A DNA stretch of 64,000 nt from Carallia brachiata (taxonomy: Eukaryota > Streptophyta > Magnoliopsida > Malpighiales > Rhizophoraceae), in the NCBI GenBank assembly GCA_021464245.1, contig JADCRB010000045.1:1-64000 (forward strand). Direction: 5' to 3'. The translations under genes and the position numbers were made by a program. Shown in pieces: positions 48,401 to 60,169 of this stretch; within the stretch, counting starts at the first letter, position 1, and each line of letters starts with the position of its first letter. The notes beneath the pieces were generated by a model that made no database searches, was not told the origin of the DNA, and saw only the letters and a list, made by a program, of their open reading frames with translations.

Positions 48401-49314
48401 TTCCCACTAGCTGTTCCGAGCGTGTAGGCAAAGGCAATGCTTGAGTCAATTTCTCCAAAACATCTCTAACAATTTGGTCAATAAGTTTACGCTCTGACCT
48501 GCCATAAATAAGTCAAAGTTTTATGCAATGCACATTGTTGCTACAACATACTTATAGGCATTACTTGATGTCTCTTTTGGGTGTTCTATATGTTTTAGTT
48601 GCAAATTAATTACTTTTTGTAGCAATTCTGCAATAATTTAGGAAATTTTGAGCCGTAAAAATGTCATCAACGTTATCAATTGTTAAAATTCGAAAGGGGC
48701 AAGCACGGATTCCAATTCTATGAACTAGCTAGGTGGGTTTGAAGCCTATAATTAACAGAAACTTGAACACTGTAAAGTTACCTGAAGACATTGGAATCCC
48801 ACCCGGATAGATTGGCAGCTCCGGTCAACGCAGCCTTCCACTTGGGGAACTTGACGGAGTTGATCTCGAAATTTCTCTTGCGTTTACGATCAAACATGAA
48901 GGTCCCAGTCTGTTTCCTGACATGGGATGGATCCACATTATAAAAAACGGGAATAACAATCAGTCCGCAGGTTTCGCGGCATTCCATGATCTTGACGAGT
49001 TCGTCTAAGCACCAGGAAGAAGATGCATAGTCTTTGGAGAAAACGACAACTGCAACCTTTGATTCTTCGATTGCTTGCAAAAGGGCCGGAGCGATCTCGT
49101 CTCCTTTTCGAAGCTGGTAGTCTATGAAGGTCTCAAGACCTTTTCCAGACAAGGCAGCATGGAGATGGCTGATGAAATTGTGGCGAGTGTCTTCACCCCT
49201 AAAGCTCAAGAAGACGTCATGCTTCCATTGATGCTGATTGTGGTTGCGGGTGGCGGGACAACCAGAGGGAGAGGAAGAAGAAGAAGAGGAAGAAGAAGAA
49301 AAAACCAAACCCAT
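45476..49314 (-). pseudogene. TNL-C: TIR-NB-ARC-LRR-C-JID receptor pseudogene
   Basis: Exons by homology: 49314-48782, 48498-47425, 47350-47035, 46937-46015, 45928-45476. Exon 1 is intact: a serine-rich start, [23 protein letters not shown], the catalytic-glutamate block WCLDEL, VIPVFY and SGWDS. An in-frame ATG 22 codons upstream exists, but the 49314 start matches the paralogues. Exon 5 is also intact (PGGRIPEW-like block to the stop at 45476). Exon 2 is 46 bases shorter than in TNL-A. The one-base loss near 48276 shared with TNL-B is followed by a two-base loss that restores frame, but further indels between 48070 and 48220 destroy kinase-2, and another falls near 47768. Exon 3 loses two bases near 47120 and exon 4 has several breaks (46270, 46325, 46745). 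A truncated TIR plus early NB protein is the most it could encode. Confidence 0.9.
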
Positions 49315-49426
49315 CGGATAATGGAAGATGGAAGAATTGAAGAGATTCTTAGCTCTTTTAAGTTCAGAGAGAACAGACAACTATGGCAAACGATATAAAC
49401 TGATCAGCAATTTATCAGAGAGCCCA

Positions 49427-49441
49427 TTGACTCACGGTCAA
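49427..49441. promoter_or_regulatory. Inverted W-box pair upstream of TNL-C
   Basis: TTGACTCACGGTCAA, about 113 bp upstream of the TNL-C start codon, identical to the TNL-B pair. Confidence 0.6.
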
Positions 49442-49442
49442 C

Positions 49443-50960
49443 CTTTTTCTTCTTTTCTTCTTTTTTTTATTTTTCCCCATAAGTCTATGACAATCATACG
49501 AAGAAATTGTACTGATAACTGCCGTATTCGTGCGGAATACGCGTTAGACACAATGGACCCGACACGATAAAACGTGTCCGTGGGGAAACAATTAAGTTAA
49601 AAATACAGTGATTACGAATCCAATTTTTTGACGTGCTATATCTTAAATTTGAATTTGGTCACTTGTATAGGAATTTTTTATTCTCTTGTAAGTAAATAAC
49701 ATGTAATTATTATTGTGGATTAGGCTCTTTAAACTTGGGAAGAAGACATCTCTTTTATCTCTAAATTTTTATGAATTAAAAAAAAATATAATGTTGATAT
49801 GTCTGAATATTCTAAGTGGACATATAGAATACATTTAAAAGACACGTTTTTAAAAAAAAAAAAAATTAAAAGATTAAGGATTGCCTGTTGGCCCTGACCG
49901 ACATGCATTTTTTTATATATTTTTTGAAGGGATAATAATAAATATTTTAAAAATTGTATAATAAAATATTTCGATTGTTTTATTTAACAGTATTTAATTT
50001 GTTGATCAATTTTTTTTTCATAATAATAAGAACTAAGATGTTTTATAATATAAATTTTGTGATATATATTATTATTCATTTTAAATAATAATAAATATTT
50101 TAAAAATTGTATCTCAAATGAGAGAAAATATATGATTTTTTTAAAAGTTATATGCTGTATACATTATGAAATTTATTTTTTTTAATTTTAACAAGAAAAT
50201 TTTAATTTAATTAAAATTTACGTTGCACATATAATGTGTATTATATTATAAACAATAATATCTTTAGATTTGTGTGTATAAGCATAAGTGTGTGTATATA
50301 CATATAGTCATGTTGATGTGTATTCATATCTTAATTTTTTCAAGATTAATCTGTTTGGACCATGTTTGTCATGTTCGTGTTCATACTCTCTAAAAAAATG
50401 TTATCATTTTCTATAAATTTAGAGAATTTTTTGGTAAGAAAATTAAAAAATTAAAAAAATAATATTTTCTAACATATAAAATTCACATGTCAATTTATTT
50501 TAATTTTCTTTCAACTCATTTTCTTTGTACACAAAACTGCGCTCTTCATAAAATTCTTTTGGGAGCCTACATACGACTTTTTATGTCAGCCAATTTTGTC
50601 TCGTCCAAAAAAAAAATTTGAGAGATTAGCCTTGTGTAATGCTTACTTAAATAGAAATTTGAATCATACCAAGTTTGCAAAATTATCATATACCTTTTGA
50701 TTTGGTAGTAAATGCTGTAATCTATGTTTATCAATACTTCGATTCACAGAAGACGCCACATCTTTTACAGCGAATTTGCATCATAACTTATATTTTACAA
50801 CTAAAATAAAGATAAGATTCAGGGGACAAAATATGACCAACACACACTTGCATGAACTCGTGCATTCTACTTCATACCGATACCAATTTTTTCTACTTAC
50901 GATAACACAGACCCAAATTTTATAAAAAGTTTTTACTTGATCTCACTCACTTTATTATTA
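49443..50960. other. AT-rich spacer upstream of TNL-C
   Basis: No gene. Matches 28035-29788 without the foldback MITE; the uninterrupted MITE target is near 49640. Confidence 0.65.
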
Positions 50961-51900
50961 GGTGCTTACTAATTGTACATATATTTTATGTGAGTAAAGT
51001 AAACTCTTCTTTAAACAAATGGGACACCGGGTGTGAAAGTTAACAGGTGAAAAAGGAAATTGTGGCTCAAAAATAATTGAAATAGGTCAAAAAAAAAAAA
51101 AAAAAAAAAGAAAAAACAAACCAAAACAAAATCAGGCCTCAGAATTGCGCTCTTGGCTGCTCTTCCAAATTGCTGATTTTGTCACCTGCAAACCCTAGCC
51201 CCTACAAATTGCGATCTTCTAAACAAGCGACGGCTGCAACTCCACAAATTTAGTAGCTGTTATCGACCCAAAACAATAAAACAGACAAGTTGCAAATCAA
51301 AAGAATTCCAGTCGCGATCTGTCAACACTGAACATCTCTCCTCGACCGTCTTTGCTCCACTCGCCGTTCCTTCATCGACGCGATTGTTAATTTCGTTGTT
51401 TTTCTTTTTGTTCTAGAATTCAATTTCTTGGTTTTTTTTCCCTTTTTTTTTATTGTTGTCTTGCTAGCCAAAAATAAAAAAAATTATTAAAGAAGCAATG
51501 TTTTTCCTCGACTGGTTATACAACGTCTTGGCCTCTGTAGGTCTCTGGCAAAAAGAGGCCGCCTCGATAATGCCAGAAAAACCACCTTCCTTTTCATGTT
51601 GAAAGATGGGGTTTTTTTTTTTTTTTGGATTCCATTCTCTCTTCCAAAAATTCAATTGTGGAAATTGTTTCCATTCTACAGTTTGAGTTCGTGACTGAGA
51701 ATAAAATTGCCAATATGTGGTTAGTTTTATCCTGATTGATTCTTGTAAATCGAAACGGCATTGGCAGTTCGACATCTTTCTTTTAGATTTTCTTCGTTAT
51801 TTATTTCGAGTGTGGATGGATTTTACTTTAACTCCTCAACAGAAAATTGATTAATTGGACTAGTAGGCCAGGCGTTCCCAATTATATGAAATTAAATAAT
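50961..51900. other. Unassigned DNA right of the duplication boundary
   Basis: A sequence without a paralogue in the window. It has a poly-A run near 51090-51110 and pyrimidine-rich stretches. No open reading looks like a protein I know. It could be 5' flank of the ATG11-like fragment or a different insertion. Confidence 0.35.
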
Positions 51901-51914
51901 AACAGTTGGCAACG

Positions 51915-52795
51915 AATCATGGGGTTGAGCTTCATGGGTTTGTTTGGTGTGGTGGAGAGGCGGAAAAGAGGCCTGCTGTGGAAGAGGCTGGCATGCTTAC
52001 TAGAGAGTTAGAAATGAGGCGAATGCTCCTTGATGAATCTCAGGTACTATGTGATAATCAACGTACCTTTCCTCTACTTTTGCCTTTTATTCACTTTTCT
52101 CTTGTTTTGCTTTTGATATTTATGTCTGGCTGCTATAGTGATTTCTTTTGTTTGTTATTTCTTTTTTTTTTTTTAATGTCTTTCTTCTTTTGCCAAGAAT
52201 GCCTTTGAAAACAACATTATTATGGTAGAGGTCAAACTGTTGGAGGAATCTTTTTGATTTATGATTAGGTGAAGAACTAGTCCAACCTCCATGTACAATT
52301 GCTTGTAGAGTATGTCAGGTGAAACCCATTTTCATTGCAAATCAATGCAAGATATCATACTTGGTTTATGTGGTGCACAAGATTCTTGACGTCCTTAGAT
52401 GGTATTTCTTCCCTTGATAAAGCATGCAAATAATGGGAAGCTTACAATATTTAAAAGGAACATTAGAATATTAAACAAGTTTGCAGTATGAGTGTCTTTA
52501 TGAACAAATTTGTTGAGTTCAAGGACTTGATTATCCTTTTTCCTTTTTATAAACATGGATATGATAGAGTGGTCCCCCTTTTGCTTGAATTATGCTTTGC
52601 TCCATTTCCTTTTATATCCATGGCACACATTTTTTATGTCCAGAGCTTCATATTTCATTGTTTACTCCATTTTTTCATGTAACAGATGAATTGAGCTCGG
52701 AGAATTGTTTGCATGAAGCAAGAAAGGAAGCACAAACTAATCTCTATGCAGCTGATCAAAGGGCCTCAGAGTGCAGTACATTGCATGCATCTTTC
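51915..52795 (+). pseudogene. ATG11-like autophagy gene fragment, two exon pieces
   Basis: The first piece (to 52043) reads GMLTRELEMRRMLLDESQ and ends at a donor (CAG|GTACTA). After a 642-bp intron (52044-52685), an acceptor (AACAG) opens a second piece containing ENCLHEARKEAQTNLYAADQ and RASECSTLHAS. These match, from memory, a conserved stretch of the C-terminal half of plant ATG11, a scaffold of the ATG1 kinase complex, where the two pieces are adjacent. Just after the acceptor, codon three is TGA and one or more bases are missing before ENCLHEAR, so the frame is broken. The homology stops after LHAS. The retained intron means genomic DNA, not a retrocopy. It is the only plus-strand gene remnant I can name here. 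Confidence 0.65.
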
Positions 52796-53262
52796 TTCAT
52801 CCCCCTCATCATCATCTTACTTGATTTCATCGCTAGCCGAGATATGAATGGGAAAGTAGGAGTTGGAGTTGTGCTCTTGCTAGCCCCACGAGAGCTTTTA
52901 GCAAGCCTTGTTCAAAGGATGGGAAGAGAGACATCATTAGAGAGATGCTTCTAGCAAAAAACTCCTAACTTGGCTACCATCCCTTCATTGTTAGCTTTGA
53001 GAGGCTAGAGCTGAGCTTCGGGCTGTTGGGCTATAATACACAGAGTTCATTGGTCATCCCTTTGTTAGTATCTTTGTTTTATTTTTCTAGGATTGAGTCT
53101 CAGCAGGCATCAGTAATGTTACACCACTCTTTTCTTCAATTCTTTTGAATTTTATGGTCATATTTTTTGTGAAATATTGTCTTCTGAATATCAATTCTAA
53201 CGTGACCTTAAAAAATTGAGGGCCAAGTCGAGCTTTAGTGTATGTCTGAATCACTGACAATA
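52796..53262. other. Unassigned DNA after the ATG11-like fragment
   Basis: The frame remains open to 52954, but I do not recognise the peptide past LHAS. It may be intron DNA of the ATG11-like gene or foreign sequence joined to it. Confidence 0.35.
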
Positions 53263-53989
53263 ACTAAGAGGCATTTGGATTAGCTTTTAAAGATGTACAT
53301 TTGCATTTTATTTTAAAAAAGTAGAGACATAAGTATTTCATAAATTTTGTTGGACTGTTGTGTAATTCTATTTATTTATTTACATGACTATCTAAAACTA
53401 GCTGATTAAATAATAGTACAAGATTATTTTTTACTATTTTTAAGACTATTTTCACTTCTTATTGTGAATAATAATTTATATAAACTAAATTATCCTCAAA
53501 GAATAACTATGAAATTTTATTATTATTTTACTTTTCATATAAATTAGATTTATTAATTATTACTTTATTTCATAAATATTTATATCAACACAATATTTGT
53601 TATTTTTTAATTATTCTTAAATAATATTTTTTCACTTCAAATTTTCATTAATATTTATACTTAAAAAATATATCAAGTATTATATTTTTTAATTTATATA
53701 ATATTAATATTTTTTAAAAAATTAAAAATTAAGTGAGAAAATTCTTAATATTATTTATAAAATATTTATTCTAAAGATAAAAATTATAAAATATAAAATA
53801 ACTTTATTAACATGATACATTAAAATAAATTAAATATTTAAATCAGTTATTTGATTATTCAATGACAATGAAAATATAAAATTAATCAAATATTTTATTA
53901 ATTTTTTTAATAATCAATAACAGTAATTAACAGCAGCAATTAATAATTAATAATATTATCGAATAAAGAAATCAAACAAATACTAAGAG
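53263..53989. mobile_element. Candidate hAT-type MITE, 711 bp, TSD ACTAAGAG
   Basis: Exact 8-bp repeats ACTAAGAG at 53263-53270 and 53982-53989 enclose very AT-rich DNA. It starts GCATTTGGATTAGC and ends with AAATCAAACAAAT-like sequence, a weak inverted match. No paralogous empty site is available in the window, so this rests on the direct repeats and end similarity. Confidence 0.55.
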
Positions 53990-54399
53990 TTTAGACCGAT
54001 CTGACGAGTTTGTGGTTAAGGGTTTCAATGATCAATGATGTTCTCTGTAACTTGTACATTTTTCGTTATCTTGGAATTACCTCTAGTAAAGAAGATTTTC
54101 TCCACATTTTTTTTCAAAAAACAAAAGCTGACGGCATGAGGCCACCCAATTAAAGGGGGCAACTTTTAATATTGAACAAAACAAATATCAATTTGACTCC
54201 ACCAAGTAAAATAATGCCGAGTTAGTAGAAATTTCAAAGCAGGCTTGCTTAGTATCATAGCAACTACTAAGATTCATCATTATTTGATGATTCAGAAGCT
54301 AATTTTTTTTGAAAAAAATCATAGCTTTTCCAATTTCAGCAACATATTTGTGCTTAATAATATTACTAAAAGATACCAAGATTTCTCATGTTTCTTACA

Positions 54400-54890
54400 C
54401 AAAAAATTTGAGTCAGTTTATACTCAAATTTAAAGTATTTATATAAAATTTTAAAAATTTATGTAGATAGATACTCAAAATTAAAAATTTGAGTCTATTA
54501 GTATAAATTTAGAGTTTGTACATAATTATAAAAATTTTGATAGATAGGTACCAAAAATAAAAATTTAAATTTATACTCAAATTTGAAGTATTTGTTCATA
54601 ATTTTAAAACTTTGAGTCTACTTGTACTCAAATTTTGAGTATTTATATATATATACTCAAAATTAAGTATATAGGTATTCAAAACTAAAAATTTAAGTTT
54701 ACTTATACTTGAATTTTGAATATATGTACATAATTTTAAAATTTTCAGTAATTTGACGCTGAAAACTAAAAATTCAAGTAGAAGTACTAAAAATTTGAGT
54801 ATATTTCTACTAAAATTTTGAGTGTTTGTACATAAATTTAAAAATTTAAATAATTAAGTATTCAAAAATAAAAATTTGCATAGAAATACT
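54400..54890. repeat. Degenerate tandem repeat rich in ACTCAAATTT/AAAATTTGAGT
   Basis: Imperfect repeats alternate ACTCAAA..TTTGAGT-type motifs with GTACATAATTTTAAAA-type motifs about every 70-110 bases. Many units are partial palindromes. No coding potential. Confidence 0.7.
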
Positions 54891-55772
54891 AAAAAGTACA
54901 AAAACATATAACCTGCCAAATAAGTACCTGCAGAAAGACCCCAAAGAAATCAAAAAAAGGAAAAACAGAGGCTAACTTTCTGCCTCAGTATAAGGGATAG
55001 AGCTTGAAATCAATACAAGATTGGCATTCTGAGAGTAATGAACTTCAGAGATAACTCACATTTATGAAAACAATAAAAAATAAAAAATAAAGACAACTCA
55101 AATTTATAAAATAACAAAAAGACAACTTCAATTGGTCTCCAATCTCCATGTTTACCTGAATGTTTGTCACTGGAATAGAAGAAAAAAAATAAAAAAGGAA
55201 AGCAAAGATTGAATATGTCTTAATATTTAGCAAGAGGAAGGAAGATCAAGCCTTGCAGAAGCAGTGACCAAAGCATACAAACAAACGCTGAAAGCCGGTT
55301 TCACGGAAGCCAGTCGGAGGTGCGGGTATGATTTTGGCCCACCAACGGGTACTGATTCGGCAGCTGCATAACTCTCATGAAGTAAATAATTGAATACAGA
55401 TGAAATATCAGGAAAAAATAACAAAGGGAAAAAGAACGGCAGAATCACGGACTTTTTCTAGATATACAGAGAAGCCAAATCGCCCTATTTACAAACTAAC
55501 AGCCAACAAGCCCCAAAGGACATATCTTCAAATCAAATCAAAGAGAAGATTCTTCAGTTCTTTTCGTTCAAAATTGAAAACCAAAATTAAAACTTTACCG
55601 GAAGGAGAGTGTGCTAGTCCCTGTCTCTCTGCGTGGAATAAATTCACCTTCAGAGCCGAAGAAAGAAGAGCGTGAGACCGATTTCCACCGATGGGGCGGG
55701 GCCTTCTTGGGGATTAGGGTTTTGTAGAGCCGGAATGGAATTTTTGTCTTGCAGAATAAAGGAAAAAGAAGA
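54891..55772 (-). pseudogene. 5' end of the unidentified gene, copy 3
   Basis: Homologous to 17820-18330 and 38930-39400, with the putative first exon reading MRVMQLPNQYPLVGQNHT near 55376-55310. The reading ends at a stop shortly after. The 3' exons are absent because the repeat region at 54400-54890 replaces them. Comparison of the three first exons shows mostly substitutions rather than indels within the first 20 codons. Confidence 0.35.
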
Positions 55773-55773
55773 N
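55773..55773. other. Ambiguous base (n)
   Basis: The only undetermined base in the window. The next base begins the sequence that also opens the window at position 1. Confidence 0.99.
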
Positions 55774-56070
55774 GAACGAAGAGAAGGTTAATGGGGAAAC
55801 TGAGGGAATTGCGGAGGGTTTCTTCAAAAAAACGACTTTCTTCATATCATAATAATGCTCTCTGCATTTTTTGTATAAAAGCGGCAATTTCGGGTCGGTG
55901 GCCTTCTTTTGATACGCAAACATGACCGTTGGGAACTCTCGTCACCTATCAATGGAAGGAAATCTGAAATCGCCTTGGACTCCCTCCCAAATAGTTGCTC
56001 TTGCTACTCGCGAGTCCTTGCCGTGGAAGGATATGTAATTTTACCTAAATACCCTCGCTTATCTTAAACT

Positions 56071-57770
56071 ACAGCAAAATAGTAACGTCTCTTTTTTTTT
56101 TTAAAAATTTTTTTTTAATAATATCTAACGTTTAAATTAAGATTCAATTATAAACACAATATTTTTTAGACAAAATCAGTCTCAACGTTTTCATTATAAA
56201 ATAATGAAGTAATTTTTTTATTATCTGACTGTTTAATTTATTAAAAAGTACATCATCTGTTAGATCACTTCTTTGTATCATATTTTTAATAACATTGTAT
56301 CCTACAAAGAGGTAATCTAACAGATAATGTATTTATTAGTAAATTAGATAATCAGATAATAAAAAAATATTGAATTATTCTAAAGTGAAAATGTTGGTAA
56401 TTGATTTTGTCCAAAAAAAACGTTATATCTTTACTTAGACCTTTGTTAAAATGTTGGGAATCGATTTTTTTCAGAAAAAAATTTTATATGCATAATTCAA
56501 CCTTAACTCAAAGGTTAGGTACTAATTTAGAATTTTGACCTTTTTTTTGTTTTCTTCTTCTTCTTCTCTCTAATAAAAGTATAATTCTTTAAAAGCACAT
56601 GAAAAGATAATATCTTCTCCCAAAAAAACAAATAAATAAAGGATAAGCATTATGAAGTAAAGTTGTACATTTGCCACCCACTATAAATATAATTTCAGCA
56701 CTCAAAATGTAAGTTTAGTAATTAATCGACATATTTTTATATATTTAATTTAACTTTGAATTTTCACAAATAAGAAGAAGAATAAAGACCTTTTTCTTTT
56801 TTATTTTCCAAAAGCTATTTTTTTAAAAAAAATTAAATTCTAAATATATTTAGTATTATTCTAAAAATTAATTTTTAACAAAAAAAAAATTCTTTCAATT
56901 TTTCTTATTTTTTATTTTTTGATGCCCCTTTAAATGGATTCTAACTCAATCCTCCTCCTCCAACCTTTATTCAAAAAAAAAAAAAAAGTGATGATGACCA
57001 TTTTTGCAGGAAAAAATAATTTCTATGCGAGAGGTATAGAAGTGGATAATGTAATGGCGCACCGGTGTTGACCGTAAATTCCTATCTATTTTATTTACTT
57101 ATGTAGTCCTAGTAAAAAAAACTACATAATCAAAAAATATATTTCAAAAATAAGGTTCTTGTTGCATTTATTCACCCCTTTTATTAATATAACAAATCAA
57201 TTAAATTTTACTTAATTTTTTTTCTCTAATATATAGATTTGAGTTAACTCGATTTATTGTTTTTAGGTGTTCCCAAAAACAAATAGAAGTACAAAAATAA
57301 AAAGAAATTAATAAAAAAATGTGCAAAAGAATATCTATCTGCAATATCACAACAATGGGAGAAAAGGAAAAAAAAAGAAAACTACTGAAATGGGATAGAA
57401 ATTGGTGCCAATTTTGCTACTTGTGATTATTTTCCGAGGGAACCAGTCCCAGCATAACAAAACATTTCCGCGTCATTACAAGAAAAAAAAACCCAACAGT
57501 TTCATTAGTTAAACAAGCAAAAACAAAGGTGGGATTTCGGTCCGCGAATTCAGGATCAAAAAACAAGCTATCTTTCTGTTTTTTTTTTTAGTGGTTGGCA
57601 TTGCTGCTGATGGCGTTTTCTTTGGTGTCCATGTTTTGGGTCGGCGACAGAAAGTTGTCTTAAAGGGGCAACGTGAAAGAAGGGATGATGAGATTTGGGA
57701 AAATGAAGGGAAGGCGTGTGTTTTGGACAATGGCAGTGGCAGGCCAAGCTGAATTGTGCTCCTCATCATC
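56071..57770. other. AT-rich spacer
   Basis: The counterpart of 301-2036; no gene. A minus-strand open reading at 57769-57509 is matched at 2035-1775 but lies just downstream of the C-JID stop and looks like 3' flanking DNA. Confidence 0.6.
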
Positions 57771-58172
57771 TTAGGCGTACAATTGAATGGCCCCGCATTT
57801 CTTTACCTTCCAATCGCGTTTCAGGTCTGGGAATAATAATCCACTCCGCCCAACTGGCTTGAAGTTAAACAAGACAGGGTCGTACGAGCGCTGGGTGAGG
57901 CGTGCACACTTCTCAGCTATCTTTTCATTCAGCCTGCAAGCAAACAGCATCACGACGTCCCTTGTACGGCTTGGATCGTGTGCGGGACTGCAGTTCTCAT
58001 ACAGAACAAAAGTGACGAAAATATGTACCCTCGACAACGAGGCATATAACAAATCCCAAGTAGGGATTGTTGTTGAGCCAATTTGAGGGAAGTGGAACTC
58101 TGACACTGTCTCCCGTGCTTTGATTCCCGCATCACTCTGGAATTCTAACTTCCGGATAGTCTCAAACACAGT
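57771..58172 (-). pseudogene. Solitary C-JID exon, copy F4
   Basis: The paralogue of F1. It lies in one uninterrupted reading from 58238 to the stop at 57771 (155 codons), although the first third is in the wrong frame relative to functional C-JID exons and only the part from VTFVLYENC through VVMLFACRLNEKIAEKC to KKCGAI matches. It has no TIR, NB-ARC or LRR exon before it. It could be a relic, or an exon for an unusual short transcript. Confidence 0.65.
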
Positions 58173-58445
58173 AAGATCCACCAAAAGAGAAACCAAGCTG
58201 GATTTAGTTGGTGTGATCAACTTCATTTGCCAATGCAACCCCTATTAACTGTCAACCCTCATATTGTTCGTAGTCAAAATATCCCCGAAACCAAGTTCTG
58301 CAACTCGCTGTTTTGCCGATCATTGTCTTGATACTCAACAGACAAGACCCGCTTGGTCAAGCACCGTATATTTCATATTTGGAAGCTGCGAGAGAGAAAC
58401 TATGGATTCAATCACTAAGCATTTAAAGATAAGATTCTACATAAA
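58165..58445. repeat. Conserved module, copy 5 of 5
   Basis: Same block as at 2440, 21370, 32030 and 43390. The minus-strand reading is interrupted by stops here. Confidence 0.55.
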
Positions 58446-60169
58446 TTAGCAAGTAATCAAGTTGTTCAAATTAAGAGTCTCAACGGATCAATTTTCACTT
58501 ATGGGCCAATTCTTCTTTATGGGGTCCCCCTTCCCTTCCGCCAAAAAAAATTGAATAGGTTATTAGTCCCCAACAACACCCTATGCTAGTGGACTAATTC
58601 GCAATTGAGCTTTCTACATTACTCACCCTGTCTGCAGCCTGTATCTACCCGCCCTATGCGTCTGTGCAATGGTTGTCGTTCCTTCCGCATAACCTTCCAC
58701 AATAGTTGGATTTTTTAAAGCTGAACACTCTGAAATTTAACTACTTTAAGTTCTAATAACAAACTACAATAACCTGTAATATTAAGATGGATAGTAAGGT
58801 AGAGTCTAAATTGACTCATGGCTACTTTGTGAAGAATATTTTTAAAATCACAAGTTCATTTGATTAAGAATATACAATCGTCTGCTTTGATATGACTCCA
58901 TCTATTTTTAGAAATTTGGTATTGAGGCAACCCAATCCATTTATTTGACTCACTCACGACCTAAGTCCCAAGCATATAAAGATTGGCATGTACGTTTTCG
59001 GCCAATGAAATGCAAAAGTACTGAGTTGGAGATTCAAAAATATTGAACTAAATCAGCGATGAACAAACAATCCTGCCTCGAAATAGTTTAATCTACTTTA
59101 TTTTATTAAGCCACGCCGTGAGTTGGCTTTCATTGAATTCTTGCCTCCATACTAGGTGACCAAGTTGCTAAAATGTGGGCAGAATTAAAGACTCATAAAT
59201 AAATTGATAAAAAAGAGGAGCAAGAAAGCTGAATGCAGTTAAATAGACTTTTTCAAATAAGAAAGATGAAAGTAAAGAACTGATTTCTAAAAATTTTCTT
59301 GATCTTTTCCTATTTTGAGCATCACTTACTATACAAATTGGTGTAGCCTCTCATAGGCAATGCACACATAAATTATTTTCAGTATCTCAATTCTCAATTT
59401 CGAATTCTCTTACTTTTATCACATATTAAGACCTTGTGTGGCATTATGTTTTCGTCTTTTTTTAAACCAGACCACTAGCATCTATTTGCAGCTAAAGAAT
59501 CATTATAAAAGACTATAGACCGGAACAAAGAAATCTCACTAATATCTCGTAGAAGCAATAGAAGAGCACTCAGAGGGGATCCGCCAAAGATTGGGAACTG
59601 CAAGCTTGCTGCTGACCCAAGCGTGCCATAAAATCTGCTACTCTATTGTAGACACATCCCTACACACGTGTGAGGCGCAACGCATAAATGCAACTGATCA
59701 ACTTTGATGTGCAACCAGTTAGATTTCATATGCAAATGAAATTCAATCAGTTGCATTCGACCAGCGTTTCAGACACCATTTTGTCCGGAAATATAACTTT
59801 TTCTAATTTTATATTAATAGGTTCGATCATTTTCTTTCTAATACGAGTTCGCATTGGAAAACAGGGAGGAAAAGGAGCGTTAAATAGGAATTAGTGCCAA
59901 TTTTGCTGCTTCTGATTATTTTACCAGGCAACCAGTCCCAACATAACAAAACGTTTCTGTGTCATTACAAGAGTAAAACCCAACAGATTGAAAGGAGCAA
60001 AATGAAAGGTGCGATTTTGGTCCGCGAATTTTGGGTTCTGAAAAAACAAGCTATCTTTGTTTTCTTCTTATAGGTGGCACCGTGGCAGCGCTGATGGAGC
60101 TTTCTTTGGTGTCCGTGTTTTGGTTCGGCTGACACAATGGTAGTGGAAGGATGAGCTGAATTGTACTCC
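58446..60169. other. Intergenic spacer
   Basis: The counterpart of 2701-4477; no gene supported. Confidence 0.6.

Larger units (their letters stand above)
38420..50960. repeat. Segmental duplication 2, right copy
   Basis: Pairs with about 17300-29790. The right boundary is sharp: homology ends at CTTTATTATTA near 50960, after which unrelated DNA begins. Confidence 0.9.

Noticed and set aside
49315..49380. Upstream in-frame ATG for TNL-C (22 extra codons)
   Set aside because: TNL-A and TNL-B align to the downstream ATG, and the extra stretch is leader sequence in the paralogues; an equivalent extension at TNL-A (to 8448) runs through the edge of the W-box pair.
52592..52954. 120-codon plus-strand reading as an independent gene
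   Set aside because: Its first third is intron and its middle is the ATG11-like exon piece in frame; the open length reflects those two joined by chance.
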